From positions 41,805,250 through 41,869,249 of the forward strand of contig NC_068577.1 in assembly GCF_025698545.1 (NCBI RefSeq): a DNA stretch of 64,000 nucleotides, written 5' to 3'. The DNA is from Gossypium raimondii (Eukaryota; Streptophyta; Magnoliopsida; Malvales; Malvaceae). The translations under genes and the position numbers were made by a program. The notes under the pieces were generated by a model, which was not told the origin of the DNA, ran no database searches, and was given only the letters and a program-made list of their open reading frames with translations. Below are positions 24,936 to 36,000 of this stretch, piece by piece; position 1 is the stretch's first letter; each line of letters begins with the position of its first letter.

Positions 24936-25796
24936 TGTGTTTTGGTTGGATCCGTGTATCCATCTGAGTCCGAGTAGTGTTAATAGGGTAATTAATTGAA
25001 ATTGCATTATGATTGATGTTAGATGATATTGTATGTGAAATGAAAATGGGACAGTGAATTGAAATATGAATTGAGATACATGAAATTGAGTATTCATGAA
25101 TTGTATATGGAATGAACAATATTATTGTTTAAATGATATGTGTATTATATTGTGAAAAGCTATTTATATAGCAAGTATGAAAATTGAGATATTGTGAAAC
25201 AAACGAAATGTGATATGGTTGTTGTAATATTTAGATAGTATATTTGTGATTTCATATCTTTTGATATTCGGATTATAGAAATACCACTGAGTTTTACTCA
25301 GCGTACGGTTTTGTTTTCCATGCGCAGGTTAGGTACTTAACTTTTGATCACCGATTCAGCATCCAACAACAATCCCGAACTCAAATGTGGTGATGTTTAC
25401 CTTTTGTGTTGGCATGTACCTAGGGTGTCTAAATATTAATTATTTTGTGGATTGATTGTAAATAAGATTATAAGTTAATATTGGTTGGTTATATATATGT
25501 GTGTTTATGTTTGAGGTCATATTATGGCATGTTAAATTGATGTTTAAGTGTTCATAAACTAGGCAAAATGGATTAAATTTGGTATGTTTATAATTTGGAT
25601 TTGAATGATTTTTTGATAATATAAATAGATGATATAAATGTGGTACCAATGAGGGTACATTGGTTAGGCACTTAGGATGATTTGTTTTGACATGATTTGA
25701 ATGTGTTTAAATTTATGTCTGTTTGATCTGCAAACTCCGGTAATACTCCGTAACCCTATTATGGCGAGGGATATGGGTTGGGGGTGTTACAGGATA

Positions 25797-26790
25797 GATG
25801 TCTTGTATTGGGCATCAAATACCAATTGTTAGCTCAAATAATCAAATTGAAATTGCCAAGAGGGGAGTGAATTGGCTTTTAAAAATTTTGTGGATACTAA
25901 AGAGAAGGGATAGAAAATTGAACAAAAGAATCTAGAGTAGTTCAGCCTCAATTGCCTATTCCACTATCTTAGCTTTCCACTACTAAGGATTTCCCAAATT
26001 CACTAATTTGATAACCTTTTAGGATAAGGTTTAACCTTACAACCTCCCTTAAAGTTTTTACCTAAACCTTAAGATACAAAGCCTTTCAAAGAGGTACAAA
26101 GAAGCAAATAATGAAATAGTCCTTACAAGATCAAGGTGTTTGCACATTAAGCTCAATTACAAAGAAAAACATTTGAGCTAATAGAATAGCAATGAACCTC
26201 ACAAATGTATGAAAGAAAAGTATGGAAATATTTTGCACAAAAGTTATTTGATTGATCTTTTTGCTTGAACATTCTATCTTATTGTTGTAGGACCTTTAGA
26301 AGATGGTATTTATACCATCTAATTCATTTCCAATTGTTGGGGTTGTTGTGGAAGTTAATAGAGCCGTTGGGATAAAAATATCAGTGCATTTAATTCACCT
26401 GCAACAAAAGGTATCGATACTATTTGGAAAATATCGATAATTTTAGTATTTAATTCCTTGATTCAGTGACCGTTAAAACTGATAAGATTGATACCAAGAT
26501 ATAATTATCGATACCAAATAAAATGTATCGATACTGGATTGATACTTAATGAATACCTCAAAATGTCATAATGCTAATTTCGTATCGATACTAAAAAATG
26601 TATCGATAAAGCGTGTCAAAATCGATATCATTTAAAAAGTTATTGATACCTAGCAAAAAGATATAGGTACCGTATTGATATTTGGTAACTCATTTGCAAG
26701 TTAGTAGCCTATTTTGGTATCGATTTCTAGAGATTTATCGATACCTGACAAAAAGTATCGATACTTTTTGGCCTAGAGCATTTTTAACTT
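25797..26790 (+). repeat. LTR-retroelement fragment with TATCGATAC array
   Basis: Contains segments I associate with plant copia LTRs (GTAGTTCAGCCTCAATTGCC near 25937 and CACTACTAAGGATTTCCCAA near 25979). Between 26411 and 26765 there are roughly a dozen occurrences of the palindromic word TATCGATA and one-base variants. No ORF. Element limits were not found. Confidence 0.45.
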
Positions 26791-29450
26791 ATTTGAAAAT
26801 ATTTTGAAGTATTGTTTTTAATTTACGGCCTTGAAATTTTTCTAAGTATAAATTTGACATTTTGTATTTTAGAAATAATTTGAATTACGCTTTGCCAAGT
26901 GTTGTTTAAAATGATTTTTATTCAAAACATAGTATTTGTTATATCAAAATGATTTTGTTAAATAAAGTTTAGGTAAAAATTTTGGAAAAATGTTGAGAGA
27001 AAGATGAAGCTGAATTTGGGGAGAGAGGGACCAATGAAGATGAAGAAGATGGAGAAAATAAAAAATCTTTTAATAATTTAATATAAAAAGAGTATTCTTT
27101 TGATAGAAAATATTATTCTTTAATATTAAATTGACGTGAAAAATACATTAAAATATTAAAGGGTTTATTCGTCATTTGAGTTTTTCTTTCTTTTTACTAT
27201 TACATATCTATTTTTCCCAACTAAACACATGAATACTACTACATACTTATTTCATTCTATTCAACCAAACCATTATTATATTTATTTAATTCCATGAATC
27301 AAACTTCCACCGTTGGGGTTTGCAACCCGAGCTTGGTGATGGTTGTGTTCGTTTCAAACTGGTGGTGCGTGCATGGAAGAATCCTATCATTTTCAAAAAA
27401 GCACATAAAAACAAAATAGTGGGAAGAAGAAAAGAAGATGAACAAATATTTTAAGGGAACAGAGGAGCCACCACCTCATCCCCGTCAATGAGCTTTTTTT
27501 TGATACATTTTCATAGCTGGGATACTCAATTATCTTTCTAAAAAAATTTCAATTACCTTTTAAACTATTATGCCTAAATTTTAAAAATCTTGAAATGCTA
27601 GCATTTGTAATCGCTTTCTTTGCTTAAATAATTGATTTAGAAAAATTAATTTGCTGGAATTTTACAAATTAAAAAATAAAATAATTATATTAAAATGAAT
27701 AATATAAAAAATATCATAAGTTTTAATAAAATAAAATTTAAAAAGTATATATTATAATTAAATAAAAATGATTTTTGATGTTTAAGCCTTTTTAACTTAT
27801 AATGGAACCATGTGTATTAAATCAAGTAAAATCGTGAGGAATTTTAAAAGTCACCTATCTAGGTGGAATTTGAAAAAAAGGAAATGAGCTATTAAAATCT
27901 CATTTTGAAAGTACTCACAAATTTTGATTTCTCTAATATATTTATCAAAACAAGTAAATTCATTTTAGAAATTTAAAACCTTGATACAAATCAAATTCCT
28001 TCTATAATTTCTCACCCATACACTCCTAAAAATAAATAAATGGAACATGCATCATTAACACCATATTTAGATTAAAAATAAATAAAAGAAAACTAAGTAA
28101 AATGAGGGAAAATGGGGGATTATTCATTTCCTTTGTTTTGGATAAGGTATTTTTATTAAGAGGGGAAGTAAAAAAGGTTTTAGAATTAATACTATTTTTT
28201 TAGAATCGAACTAGAATGACTGATCAGATCGGTTGGATAGTGGTTTGAAATAAAAGATTAGACCCATTGACCCCGTGAATTGGTTGAACTGATCGAATTG
28301 ATCGAGCGATTTGATTGAACTAATTTTCTCTATTTTATAATTTTTTTATATAATTCATTCAATTGAGCCAAATGAAGTGGTTGAATCGGGAATCGGTGGT
28401 CTGACCAATTAGACCACTGATCTAATTATGAAAACCTTGCTCAATACCCCATTTGGGTAAACTGACTGAATTTTAAATTAAAATTAAAAATAAAACTTGA
28501 CATTTAATAAAGTCTTGATTTAGAATATGAAGATTTAAAAAGTTAAATTATGAAGTAAAGTATAAATGATTGACAACATAATGGAGCAATGGTTAAGCCC
28601 TACACCTTAAATATTAAGGCCAATTCTTTTTGTTTTCATTCCCCTCCATATGTACAATAAAAAGTGTAAATAATTTAAAGAATTCAATTTTAATATATAT
28701 TAGATTCAAAATAGGCATAAATTCAATAATTTAAAATAATCTAGACTCATATAACTTTAGTGTCATGATTGAATCCGTAATAACCCAATATGAAAAGTTC
28801 GAATGATTTAAGCCTAAAATGAAATAAACTCGAAATAATTTAGAGATTTAAAATTTTAAATTAACCCAAAAATTTAAAATCTGAACTTGAAAATTTTAAA
28901 AATTTATTGATAATACCTATCCCATCACCTTCCAACTTCTAGTTCACAACTATTGAATCATCAAAATTAATCTTCAACTCATTGCAGGAAGGTGGTTCTC
29001 AAACCAAGTTAGTACTAGTAGCAATAAGTAATGCTACACTCAAATTTACTTTATCCCAGGGGAGAAGTTAGAATTTTTTTTTGGTTGAAATTGAGTTGTA
29101 TATTTTTATAAGAGTTAGAATGCAATTTCACCTTTGTATTGACATATATTTTTATTGTTTTTAGGACTAAATCAACATTTTATCATTTTTAGGGGTCAAA
29201 CTATAATTTTACCATTTATTTACTTAATCTTTTTATAAATCTTCAAGGGCTAAAAGCCTAATTTTTCATTTTAAGGGGCTAGGGCCCCTGGCTGCCTCCT
29301 CCCTTCGACCGTGCTGTACTTGCCAAGATAAGTGTTTTTTGTTTTAATTCCGATGGGCTTTACACAAAAATAAAAAATAATTTTATATTAATTTTTATAC
29401 ATTTTATATTTAAGATAAATAAAAATATTTTAATTATCAAATAAGAACTT
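26791..29450. other. Intergenic, repeat debris
   Basis: No gene. 28195-28440 is copy 2 of the GGTTCGA-rich MITE-like repeat (ends GAAAACCTTGC). 29050-29325 (GGGGCTAGGGCCCCTGGC end) belongs to a dispersed family with a second copy at 58545-58785. The rest is AT-rich. Confidence 0.45.
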
Positions 29451-29699
29451 GCATTAACTAAAATACGGTTTGATACATAAAAGAGCCATGAGCATTAGCA
29501 AATGGAAAAGCTTTGAAGCAATCGAGGGACTGATGATAGATACAAAAGTGATAGAAACAATTAAAAATATTTGATCCAAGGAGATTTAAAAAGTTGCTTT
29601 CAATACAAGTGCATCTACACTTTATTAACATCCGTAAATGCATGCTTGATGGAAATCTATTCAAATTGGTATAGGAAAGTCATGCAATCCTTAACCAAA

Positions 29700-30450
29700 A
29701 CAAGCATAAGATAAGTTACTCATAGAAGTAACATCTAACTCAATTTTCAATTGTGAAATCTTAGTAGAGGAAGCAAGTCTAAGACCACTGCAGAGTGCCC
29801 ATAATTCAATTTCAACACTAGTGGCATAGGGGATATAGTCGAAGGAACCAATGACCTAATTTCCTCTAAAATATCGAATCAAAGCATATGTGTCTCCTAT
29901 CCTTAAGTGGCTAATAGAGAAACTATTTGAGCTTAATTTGTACCATTCAATAAAGGGTTTTTCCACATGACTCCAATGATAATTCTGGTGGGAATTAGGT
30001 CTTTTATTTAATTGAGACAACAACAAAAGATTCCATTGCTTTCGAGATGGAAGTATCGTTAATTTCTTTGTCATTGAAGATAAGGGGATTTATTGTCAAC
30101 CAAATTTCAGGAAGACAAAAGTTGAAGACAAGGAACTAAAGAGTTTATGAAGCTAGAACCAACTCTTTAATGATAGATTGATTTTCAGCCAATCTTTCCA
30201 ACTGAGGAAAAATGTGAGTGGGTGAAGAGGTTTGGGTTGAGCTTCTTCCACCAGTTATTGCTAACAGAGTAGACGCGAAGTAAATATTTAGCTGTTTCGC
30301 AGTGGTTTAAGCATAAAAGATAGATGCCTTAAAGGTGAATACCTTTCCTGTAAAGGAGAGGCCTAATGGGTAAAATGTTGTGCAAACATTTCCAATTGAA
30401 GAGTATATGGTTAGGATAAGTTTTAACTTCCAAAGCCATTGCTTGTTTTC
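29700..30450 (-). pseudogene. LINE-type zf-RVT and RNase H remnant (downstream half)
   Basis: Read on the minus strand across several stops. 30450-30190 gives a zf-RVT-like segment (a LPIRPLLYRKG stretch, then an ETAKYLL-like segment). 30075-29700 gives an RVT_3/RNase H-like domain (VEIELWALCSGLRLA). Both occur in this order at the C-terminus of plant non-LTR reverse transcriptases and related RNase H-like proteins. Multiple stops and frameshifts make it dead. The upstream half lies on the other side of the copia insertion, at 35332-36000. Confidence 0.6.
30446..30450. repeat. Target site duplication, left copy (TTTTC)
   Basis: TTTTC directly before the TGT start of the left LTR. The identical five bases follow the right LTR at 35327-35331, the size expected for copia integration. 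Confidence 0.75.
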
Positions 30451-30646
30451 TGTAGAGAAACGCAAAAAAAATGATAAACTAAACAGATTTTTTCCATTGA
30501 AAAAGAATACATCCAAGATATTGAACTTACTGTATTTATACAACATTTCTTACTGAACTGCTTCAACAGCTTGTTAACAAAAATAACTACTTTAACTGCT
30601 AACTGATTAACAAACTATCAATTAATTGTTGACTTATTCCTTGACC
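30451..30646 (-). repeat. 3' LTR of copia element
   Basis: Starts TGTAGAGAAACGC and ends TTCCTTGACC in plus-strand reading. Homologous along its full length to 35132-35326. The terminal base has mutated from A to C, breaking the TG..CA rule at the inner end. Confidence 0.85.
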
Positions 30647-30918
30647 TTCACCCAATTGATGGACCTCTATCATCTTCTGCTTTGTAAGGACTCAAGTCTG
30701 CTAACAACTTTATGTTGTGTCCTGAATATGGTAAAATACCTAGTTGAAAGAGGTTTGGTAAGCACATTAACCACCTGGTCCTGAGTTGGAACATGACCGA
30801 CAACTAGCTTTTTTGTGGTCACCTTTTTATGAACAAAAAATTAATTAAGCTTCACATGCTTGAACTTGGAATGTAGAATTGGATTAGTAGATACAGCCAC
30901 TGTATTTGAATTGTCACA

Positions 30919-31563
30919 CTAAAGAGCTGCCTTTCCAGCAAACTGAAATCTTAATTCTCCCAACAAAGACTCCAGCCAAGTAACTTCTGCTATAGCATGA
31001 GCAAGGCTCTTGTATTCTACTTCTACCAAAGAATAAGATACCACGTGTTGTTTTTTTGAACCCCAAGATACAAGATTCCCACCAAGGGAGCGTCTATCAT
31101 CAGGATCATTTCTCCAACTAGCATCTGAGTAACCAACATGAGACAGATGAGAGGCAGTAATGAAATAAACAACATGATCTATCGTTGCCTGTAAATATCT
31201 TAAAATATGTTTAACAACTTTGAAATGATAATCGAGGGGCTTGTGCATGAATTGATAGACCCTATTGACAACAAACGTAATATCTAGCCTGGTAATCACG
31301 ATGTATTGAAGGGCCCCTACGATGCTCCTATATTCTGATTCATTGTCAATGGGACTCCTCGTATAAGCAGACAACATACAAGAATATATCATGGGAGTAG
31401 GAGTGTCTTTGGAATTTTTCATGTGAATTCGTTGCAACAAATCTTGAATGTATTTTCGTTGACTGAGAAAGAGCCCCGAAGCTGTATGTGTGACTTCGAT
31501 GCCCAAAAAGTAACTCAACTGTCTCAAATACTTAAGAGAAAATCTTGAATCTAAGGACTCCAC
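30919..31563 (-). pseudogene. Copia RT C-terminal part and RNase H
   Basis: A 214-residue open frame continuing the reverse transcriptase: FSLKYLRQLSYFLGIEV, then the QRKYIQDLL region and the RNase H part (GYSDASW.., DDRRSLGG, VVSYSLVEVEYKSLA, AEVTWLESLL). It is the longest intact block of the element. The catalytic Asp of the YSDASW motif is present. The frame is cut at its start by a stop upstream. Confidence 0.85.
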
Positions 31564-31589
31564 AAAGTTAACAATACTTGATTGATGAT

Positions 31590-32090
31590 TGCTTGTGACT
31601 ATAATGTCATCGACATAGACTAAAACATATAGATGAATCTTACCAGACTATCTAATAAACAAAGAGGCATCATATTTTTATAACACAAAACCAGAGGCGA
31701 TAAGATGATCTCTCAACTTTTGAAACTAGGCCCAAGGTGCCTGTTTGAGGCCATACAATGCCTTCTTAAGCTTGTACACCAATGGTTGACCTCTATTATG
31801 GCGTTCAAAACCTAGGGGATGAAGCATGTATATTTCTTCATTAAGATCCCTATTAAGAAAAGCATTATTTATATCTACTTGCCTCAAAACCCAGCCAAAT
31901 GCAACCGCAAGGGAAAGAACCACTCAGATTGTTGTAGGCTTAGCAATCGGACTAAAGGTTTCATGGAAATCAATACCAGATTCCTGAATATACCCTTTGA
32001 CAACAAGCCTGCCTTTAAAACAAGCCACAGAGCCAGTCGCATGTCTCTTGATTTTGAAAACTCATTTACAATCTACTGATCTCCTGTTAA
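31590..32090 (-). pseudogene. Copia reverse transcriptase core
   Basis: Minus-strand translation across stops gives [12 protein letters not shown] text near 31970, [18 protein letters not shown] (31880-31826), [11 protein letters not shown] (31760) and the catalytic YVDDIIV box (31620-31600). In-frame stops lie at about 31725, 31675 and 31650. The core motifs are still readable, so the element was once competent. Confidence 0.85.
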
Positions 32091-32115
32091 GAGGTAAAGA
32101 TACAAGCTCCCATGT

Positions 32116-33222
32116 TTAATTATGCATGAGTGCATTGCATTCCTTCTGGGAAACTTTAGTCCACTCAGGACTTAAAAATGCCTCGTCAATTGTCAAAGGC
32201 TCATGTTCAGCTAAGTCAGTAGTATAAAGCTTTGGTTTGAAAATACCATGCTTATACCATGTTTGCATAGGATGTGTGTTGGAACTAACAGGTGCAACTG
32301 AAGATGCACGAGCAACTCCAAATTGATCCATAGGAACACTGGTAGAAACTGATTCAGAACAAGAAGAGGATGTCCCATGTGACTTTTCGAGTGAACCACT
32401 TGATTGATTAATAGGTGTGAAAACTTCAGTAGTCAACCTTTGAATGGAGCCGGACAATGAAGTAGCAGTACCGGTATCAGGTGATGGAACAGCTAAAAAA
32501 TTAGGTTGATTGACAGGTGTGAAGACTCTAGCATTCAATGCATCACCAAAACCAAACAAAAAACCAGTAGCACCGGGATTAGATGATTGAGCAACTGAAA
32601 TACCAGAAGACCATTCATTCAGAATTTTATGCAACAAAGGAACACTTGATTGTTGATGCATCATTGATGAGACGGTCTTTGTAGAATGAGTCTCTGTCTT
32701 GGCAAACAGATAGAAAGCTTCATCAAATATCACATGCTTGGGCACAAAAATTCTACCACTATCATCAAGACATTTATAAATTTTATGATTAGGACTATAA
32801 CCAAGATAAGTGCAAGCTCGAGACCGGTATTGAAGTTTATGCTTATTATAATGACTAAGATACATGTAACAACAACAACCAAAAACCTTAAGCAATATAT
32901 AATCTGGTAAAGTATGATACAACTATTTATGAGGGGATTGCCCTTTTAGAACAGACGTAGGAAGTCTATTGATCATGTAAACAGCATGAAAAAACGCATG
33001 ACTCCAATGATGCATAGGCAAGGAAGCTTGAGCAAGCAACGTGAGACCTGTTTCAACCAAATGTCTGTGTTTCCTTTCGACAATTTCATTTTGTTCAGAA
33101 GTATGGGGGCAAGTCAACCTGTGTTGAACACCAAGCTGAGAGAGGACATTAGCCAATGGTCTGTACTCACCAACCCAGTCACTTTGAAGCATTTTAATTT
33201 TGAACCCAAACTGAACTTCCAC
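32116..33222 (-). pseudogene. Copia integrase core and C-terminal linker
   Basis: Two adjoining frames. 33222-32923 holds the integrase catalytic core end (LQSDWVGEY with the second Asp, then HTSEQNEIVERKHRH with the Glu). 32922-32116 holds the post-core region (LPDYILLKVFGC, YLGYSPNHKIYKCLD) and a Ser-rich linker to the reverse transcriptase. They are separated by one stop codon near 32920. Confidence 0.85.
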
Positions 33223-33357
33223 AAACTTTTAAAACTGAATAAACTTGGCAAGAACTTCAGAATTTATCTTTAAGAGATAAATCTAAGTATATCGACTATA
33301 TGCATCAACAAAAGACAGATAATAGAGACAACCTTCAGAAGGAAGATGAGTCGGTCC

Positions 33358-33564
33358 CTACAAATCTGACACAACAAGTTTAAAAGGTGAAGAATATACA
33401 GCCTGAGAATTATTGAAAACTAGTTTTTGTGATTTTCCTAACTGACAAGGAGCATACACCCTAGGCAACATGGATTTATTTGGAAAAATATTACAACTTT
33501 GAAGTACTTGATGCAAAGTTTTTGTACAAGGGTGGCCAAGCCTTTTGTGCCACAACTCTAACAT
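33358..33564 (-). pseudogene. Copia GAG-pre-integrase / zinc finger
   Basis: The minus-strand frame has LWHKRLGHPCTKTLHQVL followed by a Cys-rich segment, the HHCC-like zinc-binding region before the integrase core in copia polyproteins. The frame continues into FKLVVSDL, after which a stop interrupts it. Confidence 0.8.
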
Positions 33565-33789
33565 AGAACAAGAACCATCATGAGTGTGAACTTCAACAGT
33601 ATGTGCACACTAAAAACCATCATGAGTGTGAACCTCAACAGTATGTGCACAATGAACGGGATGAAATTTGAAAAATACTTGATTATCCCTTGCAAACTAA
33701 GCTACAGAAATCAACTTTTTGCAAACATTGGAACATGTAAAACATGTTTAAGGTGTAAAAGCCTACTACTAGTAATAATCGAAGAGGTC

Positions 33790-34035
33790 TCTACATGAGT
33801 GATAGGAACAGAAGCACATTGCCTATTAGAAGTTGACTCATACTTGTATATTCAGTAGGATGATTGAGTGTCGAAACATCATTGGTAATATGGTTTGTTG
33901 CACCTGAATCTGGGTACCAAATTTGACCTGCATAATTGGTGGAAGTTACTGAAAAATGACACCCTGGCTGACTACCACGTTCTTGAGAACTAGGAGTTCT
34001 ATTGCAGCATTGATGTATTGCACAGTTTGATGTAG
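33790..34035 (-). pseudogene. Copia aspartic protease
   Basis: The minus-strand translation around 33920 reads WYPDSGATNH, the copia protease active site with Asp-Ser-Gly intact. It lies between the gag zinc knuckle and the integrase region, as expected. Flanking stops show it is part of the broken polyprotein. Confidence 0.8.
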
Positions 34036-34045
34036 ATTTTTCTAC

Positions 34046-35083
34046 CTATCGTGAATCAAGAAGCTGATGATGATTCACTGACATGGACTGAACTTCATCA
34101 GAAACACCTACAAAACTTTCGTCAAATCTATAATAACATTTTTGGACAACATGGCCAACTTTACCACATAGTTGACATTGGGGGCGAGTATGAGAAACTC
34201 GACCCCCACGACTCCTACCACAATGGAAGCCTCTATGTCGTTGAAAATCACCACCACGATATTGTTGCTTATGCCCTTGATAGTCAGAATTCTTTGATGG
34301 ACCTACATCTTCACGGGCTTGTTTGCTAGCTAAGTTAGCTTGGACAGAGATATTAGCCAGGAACTTAACTTGTCTTGCTTCACAGTCTAGCAGCATTTCA
34401 GTTAACAAATCAAGAGAAAGACAAGTAGCTGAAGCTACCACCCGTACTGACTTATATTCAACTGATAGCCCTGCAAGAATAATGCTGACCTGTTCTTGCT
34501 CCGATATTATGTTTCCTGCAGCAATTAATGTATCACTCATTAACTTAATCTTTGCCAAATAATCTTTGATTGATAGGTGACCCTTCTTTTGAGAATATAG
34601 CACATGTCATAGACTTGATATCTTGACAGTAGGCTTGGTGGTGAACTTTCTTTCAATTGTAGCCCACACATCAAAACTAGTATGAGTACTAGTAAAATAG
34701 ATCAAGATCTCATTAGACACAGTCGATAGTAGCCAATAAGCCAATAATTTGTCTTGTTGGACATGCAACACATAATCGAAATTCTTAACTAACTGCCCAT
34801 CTATATCAACAATAAACTGAGCAGGAACACTGGCAGTTCCCAATACAAAATCTTACATACCATAACCTTCAAGAATCAACATAATTTGGTGCTTCCATAG
34901 AAGAAAATTGCTTTCACCAAGTTTAACAGTATCGTGTTTAGGAAATTGTTGAACCTTTTTCCCAACAACAGAAGTTACTGAACCAGGATCTGAACAAGGA
35001 AAGTTGACTTGCTCTCCAGCACCATTGGAAGAAATATGGTGACTGTCTGCAACCACCTCTAATGCCATAATGATTAAACACAA
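34046..35083 (-). pseudogene. Copia gag with CCHC zinc knuckle, split by stops
   Basis: Three adjoining frames. 35083-34853 is the N-terminal part, with FPKHDTVKLGESNFLLWKHQ. 34843-34607 is the middle part, with LAYWLLSTVSNEI. 34603-34046 is the C-terminal part, with KGHLSIKDYLAKIK and the zinc knuckle CQLCGKVGHVVQKC. Stops or frameshifts near 34850 and 34605 separate them. Confidence 0.85.
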
Positions 35084-35119
35084 CGCAAGAATAAAAGGAA
35101 AAAAAATAGTAGAACCTTA

Positions 35120-35131
35120 GCTCTGATGCTA
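35120..35131 (-). promoter_or_regulatory. Copia primer binding site (initiator tRNA-Met type)
   Basis: Minus-strand TAGCATCAGAGC directly inside the 5' LTR. It matches the usual plant copia site TGGTATCAGAGC at 10 of 12 positions. This sets the element orientation and the LTR inner edge. Confidence 0.75.
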
Positions 35132-35326
35132 TGTTGAGAAACGTAACAAAATGATAGACCAAACAAATGTTTTCCATTGAAAAACAATACATCCAAGAGA
35201 TTAAACTTACTGCATTTATACAACATTTATTACTGAACTACTTCAATAGCTTGTTAACAGAAACAACTACTTTAACTGCTAACTGATTAACAAACTATCA
35301 TTTAATTATTGACTTATTCCTTGACA
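35132..35326 (-). repeat. 5' LTR of copia element
   Basis: A 195 bp LTR with TGTTGAGAAACG and TTCCTTGACA ends, followed by TTTTC. A second copy of the last bases plus TTTTC occurs 35 bp further on (35352-35366), from a small tandem duplication over the LTR/host junction. Confidence 0.85.
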
Positions 35327-35331
35327 TTTTC

Positions 35332-36000
35332 TTTTTTTTTTTGATAAAATATTCCTTGACATTTTCAATTAAGTCAGGTTGGGGGCTTTATGAAGTAAAT
35401 TGCAACTTTGTAAGAACTGTTAAGTGTAAGTTCTCTATTTGGGGAGTAGTTCTAACAGATCAGGTATTTGCTTTCCTCATGAAGGATAATTAGAGTACTT
35501 ACAAAGTGATTGAGAAATCAAAGGAGGTGCAAAGAGGTCTCAAGTTATTCCAATGCGAGTCTCTTCCATTCTTGAGAGAAGTACAATAATTTACCTTCTC
35601 AAAGGGTCAAAACTTGACCAATTATTTATCTAGAAGTTAATTGAACCCCTATCATGCATAGTCCAACAAAGGCATTTTCAAGGATTCTCTAAATGGGAAA
35701 AATTAAGTTTGCAAATTTAAGGTTAGAGTTCCTTTCGGTGTATTTAGAATCAAGAATTCATGCCCAAAGATTAACGGGTTCATTGATGATGTACCAACCC
35801 AACTTCGTGACAAGGGATTGGTTTCTGAATTTTGTCTTCCATGAGATCTAGTTTACCCTTACTATTTGTTTTTGTCACTTCTTCTCATCTTGGAAGGTGA
35901 ATATTTTTTTAGGAATCTATAAAACTGATGTGATCAATGTTGGTAAAGTCCACTATGCATGTAGTAAGTAGGAATTGTAATTTATGGATTAGATAAGGGT
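35332..36000 (-). pseudogene. LINE-type reverse transcriptase remnant (upstream half)
   Basis: The minus-strand translation near 35850-35740 reads NQSLVTKLGWYIINEPVNLWA, matching the region after the RT fingers/palm in plant non-LTR polymerases. Closer to the copia insertion there is a further weak match to the segment before zf-RVT. Many stops are present. Together with 29700-30450 it forms one interrupted pseudogene. Confidence 0.55.

Larger units (their letters stand above)
20316..25791 (+). repeat. Outer solo LTR, split by a nested LTR unit
   Basis: Starts TGTAACAACCCAATA at 20316 and ends GGGGGTGTTACA at 25791. It is flanked by GGGTA and GGATA, a 4-of-5 match to a 5 bp target duplication. 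Removing the insert 21250-24560 leaves about 2165 bp with no coding sequence, which fits a solo gypsy-type LTR. It carries a four-fold internal repeat (GATGAGGCACTGGGTGCCAA type) at 24790-24935. Confidence 0.6.
30451..35326 (-). mobile_element. Ty1/copia retrotransposon, near full-length, decayed
   Basis: A 4.9 kb element on the minus strand with 195-196 bp LTRs, TTTTC target duplications, a primer binding site and all the copia domains in order: gag, protease, integrase, reverse transcriptase, RNase H. The short LTRs and total size fit the Ale/Retrofit-type copia lineage (inference). Hand alignment of the LTRs gives about 19 substitutions plus an indel, close to 10 percent, so the insertion is old. 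In-frame stops and frameshifts split gag-pol. It inserted into a LINE-type pseudogene whose halves lie on both sides. Confidence 0.9.

Noticed and set aside
26405..26770. CRISPR-like array interpretation of the TATCGATAC cluster
   Set aside because: Plant nuclear DNA, repeat words are 8-9 bp and irregularly spaced, no cas genes.
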